Shown piece by piece: positions 12,127 through 23,381 of a stretch of DNA of 64,000 nt. Position numbers and translations under genes: made by a program. The DNA is taken from assembly GCF_040712315.1 (NCBI RefSeq), contig NC_134018.1, positions 47,493,335 to 47,557,334 on the forward strand, written 5' to 3'. The notes under the pieces were generated by a model. The model was not told the origin of the DNA. It did no database searches and saw only the letters and a list, made by a program, of their open reading frames with translations. This DNA comes from Castanea sativa (Eukaryota; Streptophyta; Magnoliopsida; Fagales; Fagaceae). Numbering within the stretch: position 1 is the stretch's first letter; every line of letters starts with the position of its first letter.

Positions 12127-15100
12127 TTGAAGGACAATATCGATGTCTTTGCCTGGGATCCCTATGAGGCTCCGGGGGTTGACCCAAGCTTCATTTGTCA
12201 TCATTTGAATGTCAACCCTGCCACTGTTCTTAGGAGGCAACCACCTCGGCGTTCCTCCAAAGAGCATTCTGAGGCTGTTAAAGAAGAAGTGCTCAAGCTG
12301 AAGAGGGCTGGGGCTATTAAAGAAGTTTTCTACCCGGAGTGGTTGGCGCATACAGTTGTGGTGAAAAAGAAGAATGGGAATTGGAGAGTATGCGTGGACT
12401 TTACAGACTTAAACAAAGCCTGCCCAAAGGACTCGTTCCCGATGCCACGCATCGATCAGCTTGTGGATGCCATGGTTGGACATCCTCGGATGAGCTTTTT
12501 AGATGCCTTCCAGGGCTATCACCAAATTCCATTGGCGGAGAATGATCAGGAGAAGACTGCCTTCATTACTCCAACAGGGAACTATCACTACAAAGTGATG
12601 CCGTTCGGATTGAAAAATGCAGGGGCTACTTACTAAAGGATGATGACCAGAATGTTTGAGTCGCAACTTGGAAAGACCATTGAGGTATATGTGGACGATA
12701 TGGTAGTAAAGAGTAAGACAATATCCACGCACGTGAAAGATCTGGACGACACCTTTCAAATACTTAGAAAGTACAAACTGCACCTTAACGCCTCAGAGTG
12801 TTCTTTTGGGGTGGGTTCTGGAAAGTTCCTAGGCTACATGGTGACACATAGAGGGATAGAGGTGAACCCGGCACAGGTCAGAGCCATCCAAGGCTTACAA
12901 CCACCTCGGAATCCAAAGGAAGTTCAGAAGTTGACCGGAATGATCGCTGCTCTCAGCAGATTTATTGCGCGGTCAACTGACAGGTGCAGGCCTTTCTTCC
13001 AACTGTTGAATAAATGGAAATGATTCCAATCGTCCGAGGAATGTGCTTTAGCTTTCCAACGACTTAAGGAATATCTTTCCCGGCTACCCATTATGTCTCG
13101 GCCAGAGGTTGATAAAATCCTATTTGCATACCTAGCTGTGGCCGTCCATGCAGTCAGCCTGGTCCTTATAAGGGACGACGGCGGGGTGCAAAGACCGATC
13201 TATTATGTCAGCAAATCCTTGAATGAAGCTGAGGTGCACTACTTGACCTTGGAGAAGGCACTTTTGGCCATAGTCCATGCCACGTGAAAGCTTCCTCACT
13301 ATTTCCAGTCCCACATTGTCGTGGTTTTGACCCAACTGCCTCTTAAGTCAGTGTTACGTAGTGCTGACTACTCCGGAAGGGTAGCTAAGTGGGGAACTAT
13401 ATTGGGAGCTTTTGATATCAAATACATGCTGCGCACCTCGGTGAAGGGCCAGATTCTCGCAGATTTGGTGGCGGAGTTTACTGAACCATTGTTGGAAGAA
13501 ACTACGAAGGAATCACACATGGATGAAAAATCAGTTAGCATGATCATAGACAAAGGACCTCCGATTTGGAAAGTGTCCGTTAATGGGGCAGCTAACCAGA
13601 GGGGATCTGGTGTCGGACTTGTTTTGGTATCCCCTGAGGGAATTGTTTTCGAAAAATCTTTGAGATTAGCATTCTCGGTGACTAATAACAAGGCCGAGTA
13701 CGAAGCAATCTTGGTCGGTATAAACATGGTGCGTAGGATGGGCAGAAGGGAAGTTCATATGTTCTCGGATTCTCAGTTAGTGGTCGGACAAGTGACGGGG
13801 ACCATGGAGGCTAGGGATCCAAGAATGCAAGAGTACTTGACCCAGGTCAAACGTTTACAATCTGAATTTGATTCCTTTATCCTTTCTCATGTTTCTAGAA
13901 GTGGAAACACACATGCAGACTAGTTAGCCACCTTGGCAATGTCCTCGGCTCAGTGTTTGGCTAGGATTATCCTCGTCGAAGACTTGCTAGAGCCAACTCT
14001 GACCACTGCAAGTGCCGCCCGTATCCACCTGATAAGGCCTGGACCTAGTTGGATTGACCCTGTGGTATCTTTTCTGAAAAGCGACATTCTTCCCGAGGAC
14101 AAGTCTGAGGCAGATAAGATTCATCGAAAGGTGCCTCGTTTCTGGCTGTCCGAAGATCAGAAATTGTATAAATGCTCCTTCTCTGGACCATATTTGTTAT
14201 GTGTACACCCTGAGTCAACAGAGGCACTTTTGGAAGAATTGCATGAGGGAATTTGCGGAAGCCATACTTGGGGAAGGTCCTTGGCCCATAGAGCTCTAAC
14301 TCAGGGATATTGGTGGCCCAACATGTAGAGGGAAGCTCAAGACTACGCAAAAAAGTGTGACCAGTGCCAAAGGTTCGCTCCTAACATTCATCAGCCTAGA
14401 GGAGTCCTTAATCCTTTTTCTAGTCCTTGGCCTTTCGCTCAGTGGGGATTGGACATAGTAAGGCCTTTTCCGAGGGCTATGGGAAACAAAAGGTGGCTAC
14501 TCGTGGGGACCGACTACTTCACCAAGTGGGTCGAAGCTGAGCCCTTAGCAAATATTAGGGATATCGACTCCAAGAAGTTTATTTGGAAGAATATTATCAC
14601 TAGATTTGGGGTGCCCCACACGCTTGTTTCAGATAATGGCGTTCAATTCGACAGCAGAGCTTTCAGGAAGTATTGCAATGACATGGGCATCATAAACAGA
14701 TACTCCACCCTAGCCTATCCTCAGGGAAATGAGCAGGCCGAGACCGTTAACAAGGTCATAGTCAGTGGACTCAAGAAGAGGCTAGATGACGCAAAGGGTA
14801 GATGGGTAGAGGAGCTACCACATGTTTTATGGACGTATCGAACTACGCCGCGCAGATCCACTGGAGAAACACCATTCTCTATGACTTATGGGGCCGAGGC
14901 AGTGATACCTTTAGAATCTGGTTTCCCCACGCTAAGGACGAGTTCTTTTAGTCCAAAAAATAACGACGACCTCTTAGAGAAAAGCCTGGATTTGGTTGAG
15001 GAACGGCGAGAGGCCGCTATGGTCCAAATGGCTTATTATCAGTAGAAGCTTAAACGCGGGTATGATGCCCATGTGAAGCTAAGGCCACTAGCGCCTGGGG

Positions 15101-15288
15101 ATCTGGTGTTGAGAAAAGTTGTAGGTACTGCCAAAAACCCCACTTGGGGAAAGCTAGGACCAAATTAGGAAGGACCCTATCAGATCATCTCTGTAGCAGG
15201 CATAGGGTCATATCGACTAGCCGATCTAGATGAAAAAATTGTACAACGCCCCTGGAATGTAAACAACCTTCGAAGGTATTATTATTAA
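12127..15288 (+). pseudogene. Gypsy 1 pol: RT, RNase H, second RNase H, integrase
   Basis: One reading frame holds for 3.1 kb, broken only by seven in-frame stops (12634, 13021, 13285, 13921, 14326, 15043, 15166). RT shows VVVKKKNGNWRVCVDF, the first catalytic Asp in SFLDAFQGYHQI, MPFGLKNAGATY and catalytic YVDDM (about 12688-12702). The Gypsy RNase H region follows (13080-13480). A second RNase H of archaeal type spans about 13560-13930 (SVNGAANQRGSG, NNKAEYEAIL, FSDSQLV). The integrase has a zinc region (HEGICGSH ... KKCDQCQRF, 14240-14373) and a core with Asp in LLVGTDYFTKW, Asp in LVSDNGVQF and a QAETVNKVI block (14476-14760). Order and dual RNase H place it in the Tat clade. Confidence 0.93.
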
Positions 15289-15360
15289 TAAAAAGTGCTT
15301 TTATCGTTCGTGATTCAAATTATGAATATGTATTTGAGTTTATCTCTTACAATTTTTAAG

Positions 15361-16186
15361 TATCAAACAGAAACTTGGTGATGTAGGGTCCTCGGACCAC
15401 ATACCTTGTGGAAATTGATATCTTATTAAGTATCAAACAGAAACTTGGTGATGCATGGTCCGAGGACCACATGCCTTGTGGAAATTGATGTCTTATCATT
15501 TGTTAAACAGAACCTTAGTTATGTCGGGTCCACAGTCCTTCTACTTTGGGAAAATTAACATCTTAAGTTACAATTTTTAAGTATCAAACAGAAACTTGGT
15601 GATGTATGGTCCTTGGACCACATACCTTGTGGAAATTGATGTCTTATCATTTGTTAAACAGAACCTTAGTTATGTCGGGTCCATAGACCTTCTACTTTAG
15701 GGAAATTAACATCTTAAGTTACAGTTTTTAAGTATCAAATAGAAACTTGGTGATGTATGGTCCTCGGACCACATACCTTGTGGAAATTGATGTCTTATAA
15801 TTTGTTAAACAGAACCTTAGTTATATCGGGTCCACAGACCTTCTATTTTGGGGAAATTAACATCTTAAGTTACAATTTTTAAGTATCAAATAGAAACTTG
15901 GTGATGTATGGTCCTCAGACCACATGCCTTGTGGAAATTGATGTCTTATAATTTGTTAAACAAAACCCTAGTTAAGTTGGGTCCATAGACCTTCTACTTT
16001 GTTGAAATTAACATTTTTAAGTTACAAGTTCTAAGTATCAAGTAGGAATGTGGATATGCATGGCTCTCGGACCATATACCTTGTACAAATCGACATCGTA
16101 CTTATCATTAAGACGAAATTTGTTTATGTCAGGTCCTTGAATCCTTTACGTTAGAAATATTAGCAAAAATCCATGTCATATTAATG
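15361..16186 (+). repeat. 151-bp tandem array downstream of pol
   Basis: The anchor TATCAAACAGAAACTTGGTG recurs at 15361, 15431, 15582, 15733, 15884 and 16036. Apart from the first short interval of 70 bp the period is 151-152 bp. Each full unit carries GGTCC-TC-GGACC or a variant and an AACAGAACCTTAGTTATGTC block. The array separates pol from the antisense gene inside Gypsy 1. Confidence 0.92.
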
Positions 16187-16540
16187 TTGTGATGTTTATG
16201 AAACATTTTTGATCACTTTATGCCCCGAATTGAATTCTAAGTTAGGTTGTTAATTGTGCATTATTGTGTTACACACATTATACTCTTTAGGCATAACTTG
16301 TAAAGTAAGAGCTAAGCATGTGTACTGTTGTTATGGTTATGATAGTTCCAATATTGAAAGTGGAATTGATTGTTCCACTCATTCATTTCTTTTTGTTTGT
16401 GCTGATGAGAACTCTTATACTAAGAAGTACAAGTCAAATGAAGATTAAACCAGACGGTATTTCATTAATCACTTCTAATATACATTACAAAGAAAGTCTT
16501 TGTTACATAACAAGAAAAGGGAAAATTCCTAGGCTCGGCC
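16187..16540. other. Non-coding stretch within Gypsy 1
   Basis: AT-rich, with no recognised motif, between the 151-bp array and the 3' end of the antisense gene. It may hold that gene's 3' UTR on the minus strand. Confidence 0.5.
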
Positions 16541-19500
16541 CTAAGCTTTTGAAGGAGGGTCCTGCTCGGAAGTGCTGGCCGCTTTAGTGCTCTTCAGCTC
16601 TATTTCAAAGAAGGATTGAACTTGTTTTCCTTTGTTTGTTGCCACTGGTGGAGGGACGATAGGCTCGACACTTTGGCTCGCGACCTTCTCAGCACCTTCA
16701 CCCTGTTCCTTCTCTTTATTGGAACTCGTAGGCTCTGTAGGAGCAGGAATGGGCTCTGGGATCACAGGAGGGGGCATGAAAGGTGCTGTCTCCAGGGTAA
16801 GGGCGACAGGAGGAAGCTCTTCTATCTCCTGTATGTTTAGGGGAAGCCAAATTTTCTCGGGCTTCTTCAGCTCGAAAGTTGAAGGAACCCCTGCTACATT
16901 TAAGGCTTCCCCCCAAACTTGCTGGCAGTATTCTCGGCACAGCGCGGCGAACTCCTCTGTCAGCTAGTCTTCTGTCGCCGCTACCCCTTCCTTGTAAGCA
17001 GCCTTCTTCACGGCCTCCAACGAGTCCTTGAAGGTGCGGGCCTCGTCCTTCATCTTGGCAAGCTCCTTCTTCAAGTCGGAGTGATCCTGCTGAGCTTTGG
17101 ATAACTCTTCATCCTTCTGACGAAGAAGCTTGCGTTGCCCCTCTACCTGAGTCTTCATCATCTTCAAGCTGGCCTCGGCACCGTCCCTTTCCCTTTTTAG
17201 CTCCGCCAGCTGTGTGGTGAGCTTCTCATTTTGCGCAAGGGCCTGACCTAGGGACTTCTCGGTCTCCAACCGAAGCTCCAGTTCAACCCAGCCTTCTTTC
17301 GAGAATCCTCCACCCACTTCTCGGCAGCAAAGACTTCCTGGACGGCCTGTGACAAGATATCAAAATATCAAATGCATAAAAATGTCTCCTACAGTGAGGT
17401 GTGATGAAAAAAATAAGGTGAAGATAAGATTTAAATACTTACCAAGCCCAAGTCCCTTTTTAGCGAAAGGAACAGCTGGGACTGAGTCATCTTGTCCAGG
17501 GCTTCCATGTCCCTGGGCAGCAGGAGAGGACGTTCCAAGGCATCGGCCAGGTGGAGGGCATGACCTTGTTGGAACATCCTAATGTTGGACTGGCAAGAGA
17601 TTGGGGCCCTGTCCAACTTAAGCTCGGGAGACCAGTTAGCCTGTGCACGGCGCACCTCGGCAAAGTCTCTGATCTCCCCACTTTCCACTGACAAGGCACG
17701 TCCCTTGCCCTTGTCATGTCTTTGTTGGGGTGGTTGTTGTTGTTGTTGTTTCTGCTTCTTCTGCCTCTCCCCATCAGCCTCCTCGCCCTCACCCTTCCTT
17801 TTCTTCCTAGGCTCCGCAACAGGAGGCTTAGGATTGGACAGAGGAGGGGGTGGGGTCAAGGACGGAGGGGCCTGTGACCCACTTGCCCCCTTTTTGGAGA
17901 CTCTTTCGCCCTTCTTCTGCATCAGTCCCTTCAAGACGTCCATCTCTTCTTCTTCGGAGCTGGAGTCAGGGCGGGCGACTACCAAACCTTATGTCCCCGA
18001 AGTCTTGGCGAGCTCGTCCTCCTCGTCCGAGAGAATGACAAACGGGTTTCCTCGAGGCCTTTTGATGTCCTCGAGTTAAAACTGGTCTATCTCCTCGTCC
18101 AACGAGTGCGGCAAGGACGCTTGCTCTTCTTGGACGGTGGTTGTCTAGGAGTGCGCCGAGAGGGGAATTTCTGCGATAGGGTGTGTGTACAGAATGGTGG
18201 TGGGATCGTCGGGAAGATTGTGGTCGGAGAGGACGCCTGATCTTGCCACGTTTATCCTTCTACGTCGCTTATCCCCCGCGATGATTGCGTTTTCTATCTC
18301 CTGGAAGTCCATTGATATAGGATCGTATCCTAATATCAAGTGTGCTGCTCTCACTTGTAAATCTTCACTCACAAAGACTTCTCAGCGGAGGACACGATTT
18401 AAGTCGGCAACGTTGCAGAAGCTCAGGCGTGGGCGTACGTGCTGTTTATCTGTGAGAAGAGGCATCCGAGAAGACAAACATGGTCAAATTCGTAATAAAC
18501 ATAAAGACCAAAAGCAATAGTGTGCAATAAGAATTAAAGCAGTAAAGGCAGCGGGATTGAATCACGGGTTAAGAAATTTAACTCCTAAGGAGTCACACCT
18601 GGATCTCCCCATACGACTGGGCAGTGAGGGACGTCATGCCAGTTCCTTGAGGCGATGAAGTAGTCGTCCTTCATGCCCTTGTTGGATTTAGGCAGACAGG
18701 AGATCAGCCTGACTATGTTGGACCATGATTTGATGTAATATCCTACGTTTTTAAGTTTGTGGCATTAGTACATAAAGGCAACGTCGTGCCATGTGAGGTT
18801 TAGGCCCATTTGCTCTTTCAGAGCGCCGACACTACCTAAGACCCTAAACACGTTAGGTGCGCACTGGTTTGGGCATAACCTGTGGTTGTGAAGGTATTCC
18901 CTGGTCACATTTCTCATAGGGAGAGTCATTCCACCTTCTATGAAGGCAATCATTGGAATGATGACTTCTCCCGTTTTCCTAGTACCGCCTACGGCTTCTA
19001 CTGGGCAATACTTTAGACCTACGTCGTTGGGAATATGGTACTTGGCCCTAAACCCTTCCATACCGGCGTCGGTATCAACCAGGCACTTAAATCTACCCAT
19101 CTAGGAGAAGCAAAAATGCGAGTTTAAAGAAGAAAGAACTTTAGAGGGGAGCCGAGGATAGAATCCGAGAAGGAAGGAGTAAAGAAAAGCAAAAACTTAC
19201 TAGAGTTGGTTATGCGGTTCTTCACGAATTTCTGGAGAGAAAAGGTGATGATTGATACTTTGATACGATTGATTTCTGCAGAAATGAATGAAGGCGCAGG
19301 TTTCCAAGCGTTTTGACGTGCGGGAGGCGGCCTCGAAATTGAATTTGTCCTGCTCAAATTTTCAGGGGGCAACTTGGACCGTTGGATGTTCATCTTACCG
19401 TTGAACGTGGGGAACTGGATGTAACTTGCGGTCATAAATGCGCGCGTTCCGGATTTTGAAGCGTCAGAAGCATTTTTCAGGGAATGAAAGGACCCATACA
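16541..19500 (-). pseudogene. Antisense spliced accessory gene of Gypsy 1 (putative plant transposon protein)
   Basis: On the strand opposite to gag-pol, four exons can be drawn. A leader exon ends at 19201 with donor GTAAGT. Exon 2 (18599-19100) starts with ATG right after an AG acceptor and holds the conserved-looking domain (MGRFKCLVDTD ... IPMIAFIEGGMTLPM ... RVLGSVGALKEQMGL). Exon 3 (17443-18449) begins DKQHVRPRLSFCN and becomes Ser/Glu-rich and basic with a poly-Gln run. Exon 4 (16541-17346) is a long Lys/Glu coiled coil with a Pro-rich tail. Introns are about 100, 149 and 96 bp with GT-AG ends. In-frame stops (18762-18764, about 18150, 18076, 17994, 16964) and a frameshift near 17300 make it non-functional. 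Antisense extra ORFs are known in Tat elements. The function is unknown. Confidence 0.8.
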
Positions 19501-19595
19501 CGCGGTCTACAAAGCAACTGGGAGGTATTCTGTTTGGTTCAAAACTCTATCTTTCTCCTCGGATGGGGGGGAAAAATAAATTTTTGAGGGGCTAT
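19501..19595 (+). other. Gypsy 1 3' end with polypurine tract
   Basis: Purine-rich stretches GGATGGGGGGGAAAAA and TTTTTGAGGGGCTA lie directly before the 3' LTR. The second, adjacent to TG of the LTR at 19596, is the likely plus-strand primer site. Confidence 0.6.
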
Positions 19596-20366
19596 TGTAG
19601 GGGGTAAAAACTCCCGAATAAACATTTGGGTTTTGGGCTTTATTGACGGGTATCAGTTTGTTTTTGGTTAAGGCCTCCAGGCCCACAAGTCAGTATGCAC
19701 TATAAAAGTTCGAGGAGTTGTCCGAGGATGAATGTCTCCTCGGACTGGCCCGGCAATAACCCTGAGACTCGTCAAGAAGGTTAAAGGCAAAATTCTAGAA
19801 AAACTGATGGGTAAGAGGGTGATCCAAGCACCCTCTAGACGCAAGGATGTGATAGAAATATCTAGGGAAAAGGCTGCTACCTCCACATTAAAGACCCTGC
19901 ATTTACCTCCCGGGCCGCATTAATGGGAAAATGACCTTTGAACAATAGAATTGAACCTTCCTGCTGTTATTTAAAGACTTCAAGAAGGTGGTGGATGGGA
20001 CAAGTATCTAAGGGAAAGATTTGTATGACACGTGGATGAACAGTGAAGAGGAAGAAGTATATAAGGAGACGAGAGAGAGGAAAGAGAGAGGGATCGGCCC
20101 TTAAACTAAAAAGAGAGCTAAGAATTGTAAACTTTGGCCTAGAAAGAGAGTATTTATGCAAATCGTCCTCGGCTTACGTCCAAGGAGATCTATTTGTCAT
20201 ATTCGTTCATCATTTACACAGATTGTAACATTCTAGCTTGCTAATCAAACCTCCAACATTCCGAACCTAGATCTCAAACCCATACTCTACAAATTATATT
20301 GTATAAGGCTCATTGGGCCTGAGTCCAACATTCGTTTTAGGGTCCGGGTACAATTGTGCACTTACA
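19596..20366 (+). repeat. Gypsy 1 3' LTR
   Basis: Starts TGTAGGGGGTAAAAAC and ends GTGCACTTACA. It is followed by TSD AAAGT at 20367-20371. Confidence 0.95.
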
Positions 20367-21156
20367 AAAGTTATTTTTTGCAGTATCTAAAATTGTCTGA
20401 CAAATTTTTTGTAAGCCATTACATGTTCAAGTAATGATTTTTTCATCAAATTGTAACACAAATTGAAGTCATACAAGAGCAAATCATGTAATGGTGTAGT
20501 TTCTTAATCAATTTAAGATTTTATAAATTTATTTTAGTCTACCTCACAAATAGGTAAGTTCCCTTGCATAGCACAGGTTAGCGACTAGTATATATATAAA
20601 ACCGAAGCCTCTGAAACTTCCATAATTTTCACGCCAGCACAATATTTAAATATAATATAAAAAAATTTTAAAAAAAACATAAAAATTGATGCACTGGAAT
20701 TTCAGCCACTAAGTAGTAATATATAAATCTCTTCAAACCTAAACCTGAACGTAAGGACTAAGGCAACATAGAAAGCAAACATCAAAGCGAGGGGAAAACT
20801 CCTTTAATTCGACATGGCCTTTTCTCCATGAAATTTTCTTTTTTCAATCACCAAGTTTCAATGTCTTTGTAATTTTCTCTTTTTAATCAGTGTTTTTCAG
20901 ATTCATGGTGATGGGGTTGGCCTCTCTTCACAGAGATATTGATTTTTGTGATTATGTGAAAAGGACTTTGGGTTTGAAATTTTTTATATTTTGTTTGTTT
21001 TGCTTCTATTTCATAAACACTGCCTGCCAAAATCTGTTTCGTATTTTTCAATGACTTCTTTGGATCGCCTTTTCAATGGGTCTATTGAGTGGACTCATAA
21101 TCTCAATGATTTTCGATAGATTATGCTATTTTACCGTGTTTTATTTTCTTTTGTAG

Positions 21157-21218
21157 CATGCAGCTTATCCAAATTTGGACAATTCCACCTTTCTTTGGTG
21201 TCTATGATGGTCATGGAG
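21157..21218 (+). pseudogene. Captured PP2C-type protein phosphatase exon fragment
   Basis: After an AG acceptor (TTTTGTAG) the plus strand reads HAAYPNLDNST, and after a 2-base deletion FFGVYDGHG, followed by donor GTTAGC. FFGVYDGHGG is the hallmark metal-binding motif of plant PP2C phosphatases, and the HAAYP-LD-ST lead-in matches the same exon of that family. Only this exon and apparent flanking intron were recognised. With the frameshift it cannot encode an enzyme. Its place inside a Helitron suggests gene-fragment capture. Confidence 0.75.
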
Positions 21219-21646
21219 GTTAGCATATGGCTTTTATTTATTTTTCCATATTTTCCTCCCATATCATTACAAATTTCTTCCAATTAAAATTCCTTTTCGA
21301 ATTGAAGTTTTTGTCCTTTTTTTGCTAGCGTTGGCATCTTTTTGGGAATTAATACATTCTTTTGGGCGATATTTAGATTTGCTTATGAATCTTAATTCAT
21401 TTTCTTAGGAATCTAGATTCATGAGGTCTTGGTTGGCTATGTTGAAACACTAAAATTGTTTGGATTCAATAATAGTTAGGAAAAATTGAGAAAATAAATT
21501 CATAAAGTGCCGAATTGTAAAAAGAGTAGTAGCACTCACAAAAGGAACTTGTAATTTTTTCGAATGTTTGGATAAAAAGCTTGCAATAATTGAAATTATT
21601 CTCTCGAATGTAACCCATCTTTCTCTTATATTTCTCTATTGTTTAG

Positions 21647-21648
<2 letters not shown>

Positions 21649-21684
<36 letters not shown>
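21649..21684. repeat. (AT)n microsatellite
   Basis: About 18 AT dinucleotides inside Helitron 2. Confidence 0.95.
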
Positions 21685-21688
<4 letters not shown>

Positions 21689-21996
21689 TTGTTTCAATAA
21701 TTTCTAAGTAATGAATCATCTGATTTTTTAAATATTTTTTTGTCTTTCAGAAGTTTTAATATTTGAATTTTTAAGGGTTTTTTTTTTTTTTTTTTGCAGT
21801 AGCTGAAACTATCTGACAATTTTTTTGTAAGCCATTGCACGTTCAAGCAATGACTTCTTCATCAAATTTTAATACAAATTGAAGTCATACAAGAGCAAAT
21901 CATGCAATGGTGTAGTTTCTTAAATTTTTTACAAAATTATTTTAGTTTACCTCACAAATAGGTAGGTTCATGTAAATAGTACGGGTTAGCGATTAA

Positions 21997-23320
21997 TAAT
22001 ATTAATAACAAAGTCCCACTGCTACTCTAGAAACAAAAACAACTTAATTAACAAAATAACAACAAATAAAATCCTAATTCAACTAGGAAAAGGAAAGTAA
22101 TATAAAATATTTAAAAAATTATCTTCCACTCAATCAACTAATCTGATCAATTTCCTTGAGTTGAAAAAAACATGTTCTAGAGTTTTTAGGACAATATTCC
22201 ATGATCTATTAGAACCCCAAATAATCATTTTAAAATGCTATTATTTTCTGCAAGACAAGACGAATCAATATGCTATTTATTAATCTTTTCACACTCATAA
22301 TAAATCATATTGAATAAATTCTTATTCTTGACATTTTTTTGGGATACATAATGGATATTCTAAAGATGAATCCATGCATACATCTATAAAATACTCTTGC
22401 ACACAGCTTGTTAAACTCTATTGATTCTTGTTCAAAAAAATCTTCCCAAAAATTATTAAGAATTTTTTCCATTAATCTTTCCAAATTCATACTAAGTTTA
22501 TCACTAGCGAAATTTGAGAGAAACTCATCACCCCTAAGGAAATCATAATGTTGAATGTGTTTAAGTTCAAAGTTCAAACAATGGGAGATGGAAACTTCGT
22601 TCATCAACACCCCATCGATCTACACCTATTGAACTTCGAGAGAAACCCGTCAACCCCAATGAAATTGTGTATCCACACATAATGATTCTTGTACTATTGA
22701 ATGATTGTAATCAATAAAATCAACAACCTTTTGTTCTTAAACAGAGGAAGCCTCATCATTGGTATTAGGTAACAGGATCACCTTATTTGTATATGACTTC
22801 GTCTCCATCAAATCCAATCTTGTCCCATTGACTATTCTCTTTAGGATAGTTGTCATAAATTGATGGATAGGATAATCCTAGTGTATGGCACCAAATCTTT
22901 GAATGTATTGATCCTCCTTTTCGACATTGCAATCCACCTCCACCACAACATAACACGGATTTGGATGACAGTTTTGAGGCCAATTTCCAACAATTAAGGT
23001 AGCGAGTTGCATTGACAGCGTATCAAACCACTTCTCCATTCATTGAAAGAATACCTCTAATTGTGTGCATTGTGTGTGCAACAACATACATTTACAATAA
23101 CAACCTTTCACAAAACCTAAGTTTTACAAGAACACTAGGCTAGTAGAAAAAAGAATAGATAAAACCTCACAAAATAAAATTTTATAGTTTTATTAATAAC
23201 AACTTAATATACTAAATACATTTGTGATTTAGCTTCTTTAGTGTAAACTACTTGTAGTTTAGGCAGCAAAAGCTTGCAACTTCGACACTGCTATACTTTC
23301 TATTCATCTCAACAATTTTA
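21997..23320 (-). repeat. Segmental duplication, unit A (unknown gene-like remnant)
   Basis: Aligns over its length with 33480-34800 and, at 23060-23320, also with the 3' flank of gene E (55390-55510). On the minus strand it contains protein-like stretches in broken frames: at 22305-22610 and at 22783-22983. The same words recur in the other copy. I do not recognise the protein. It is probably an old pseudogene carried along when the CASP-like unit duplicated. Confidence 0.7.
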
Positions 23321-23381
23321 GTGTAAACTACTAATGAGGTAATTTTGAAAAGGTATCAAACTCGTTCACAATAGATAAAAC

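Larger units (their letters stand above)
9180..20366 (+). mobile_element. Full-length Tat-lineage Ty3/Gypsy retrotransposon (Gypsy 1)
   Basis: The element is 11,187 bp with LTRs at 9180-9948 and 19596-20366 and perfect 5-bp target duplications AAAGT at 9175-9179 and 20367-20371. A tRNA primer-binding site follows the 5' LTR by two bases and a purine tract precedes the 3' LTR. Order: gag, protease, RT, Gypsy RNase H, a second archaeal-type RNase H, integrase, a 151-bp tandem array, then an antisense spliced gene. The double RNase H and the antisense extra gene are known features of the Tat clade. Hand alignment shows about 35 substitutions and one small indel between the two LTRs (4-5%), so the insertion is not recent. 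An empty copy of the target is visible in Helitron 2 near 21760-21800. Confidence 0.95.
8638..20588 (+). mobile_element. Helitron 1 (short, non-autonomous), split by Gypsy element 1
   Basis: The 5' end is TC followed by (AT)n and AAAACTGAAGCCTCT. The 3' end shows an imperfect hairpin (CCCTTGC-ATA-GCACAGG) shortly before terminal CTAG at 20585-20588. The host bases are A before TC and T after CTAG, as expected for Helitron insertion. Without the 11.2-kb retrotransposon and its TSD it is only about 760 bp. Internal sequence at 8990-9175 and 20370-20580 matches Helitron 2 at 21595-21990. No Rep/helicase coding is present. Confidence 0.7.
20589..21996 (+). mobile_element. Helitron 2 with captured host DNA
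   Basis: Begins directly after the CTAG end of Helitron 1 with TATATATATAAAACCGAAGCCTCT-like sequence (the terminal TC seems lost). It ends near TAGCGATTAA at 21996, a degraded form of the CTRR end, before T. The last 400 bp match Helitron 1. About 950 bp between 20640 and 21590 have no counterpart there and include an exon of a PP2C phosphatase. After 21996 the sequence returns to the CASP-like upstream duplication, which confirms the right boundary. Confidence 0.65.

Noticed and set aside
17582..18079. 165-codon plus-strand open frame in Gypsy 1
   Set aside because: It is the shadow of the low-complexity exon 3 of the antisense gene. The minus strand carries the coherent protein.
21157..21218. 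A functional PP2C gene
   Set aside because: Only one short exon with a 2-base deletion is present, inside a Helitron.
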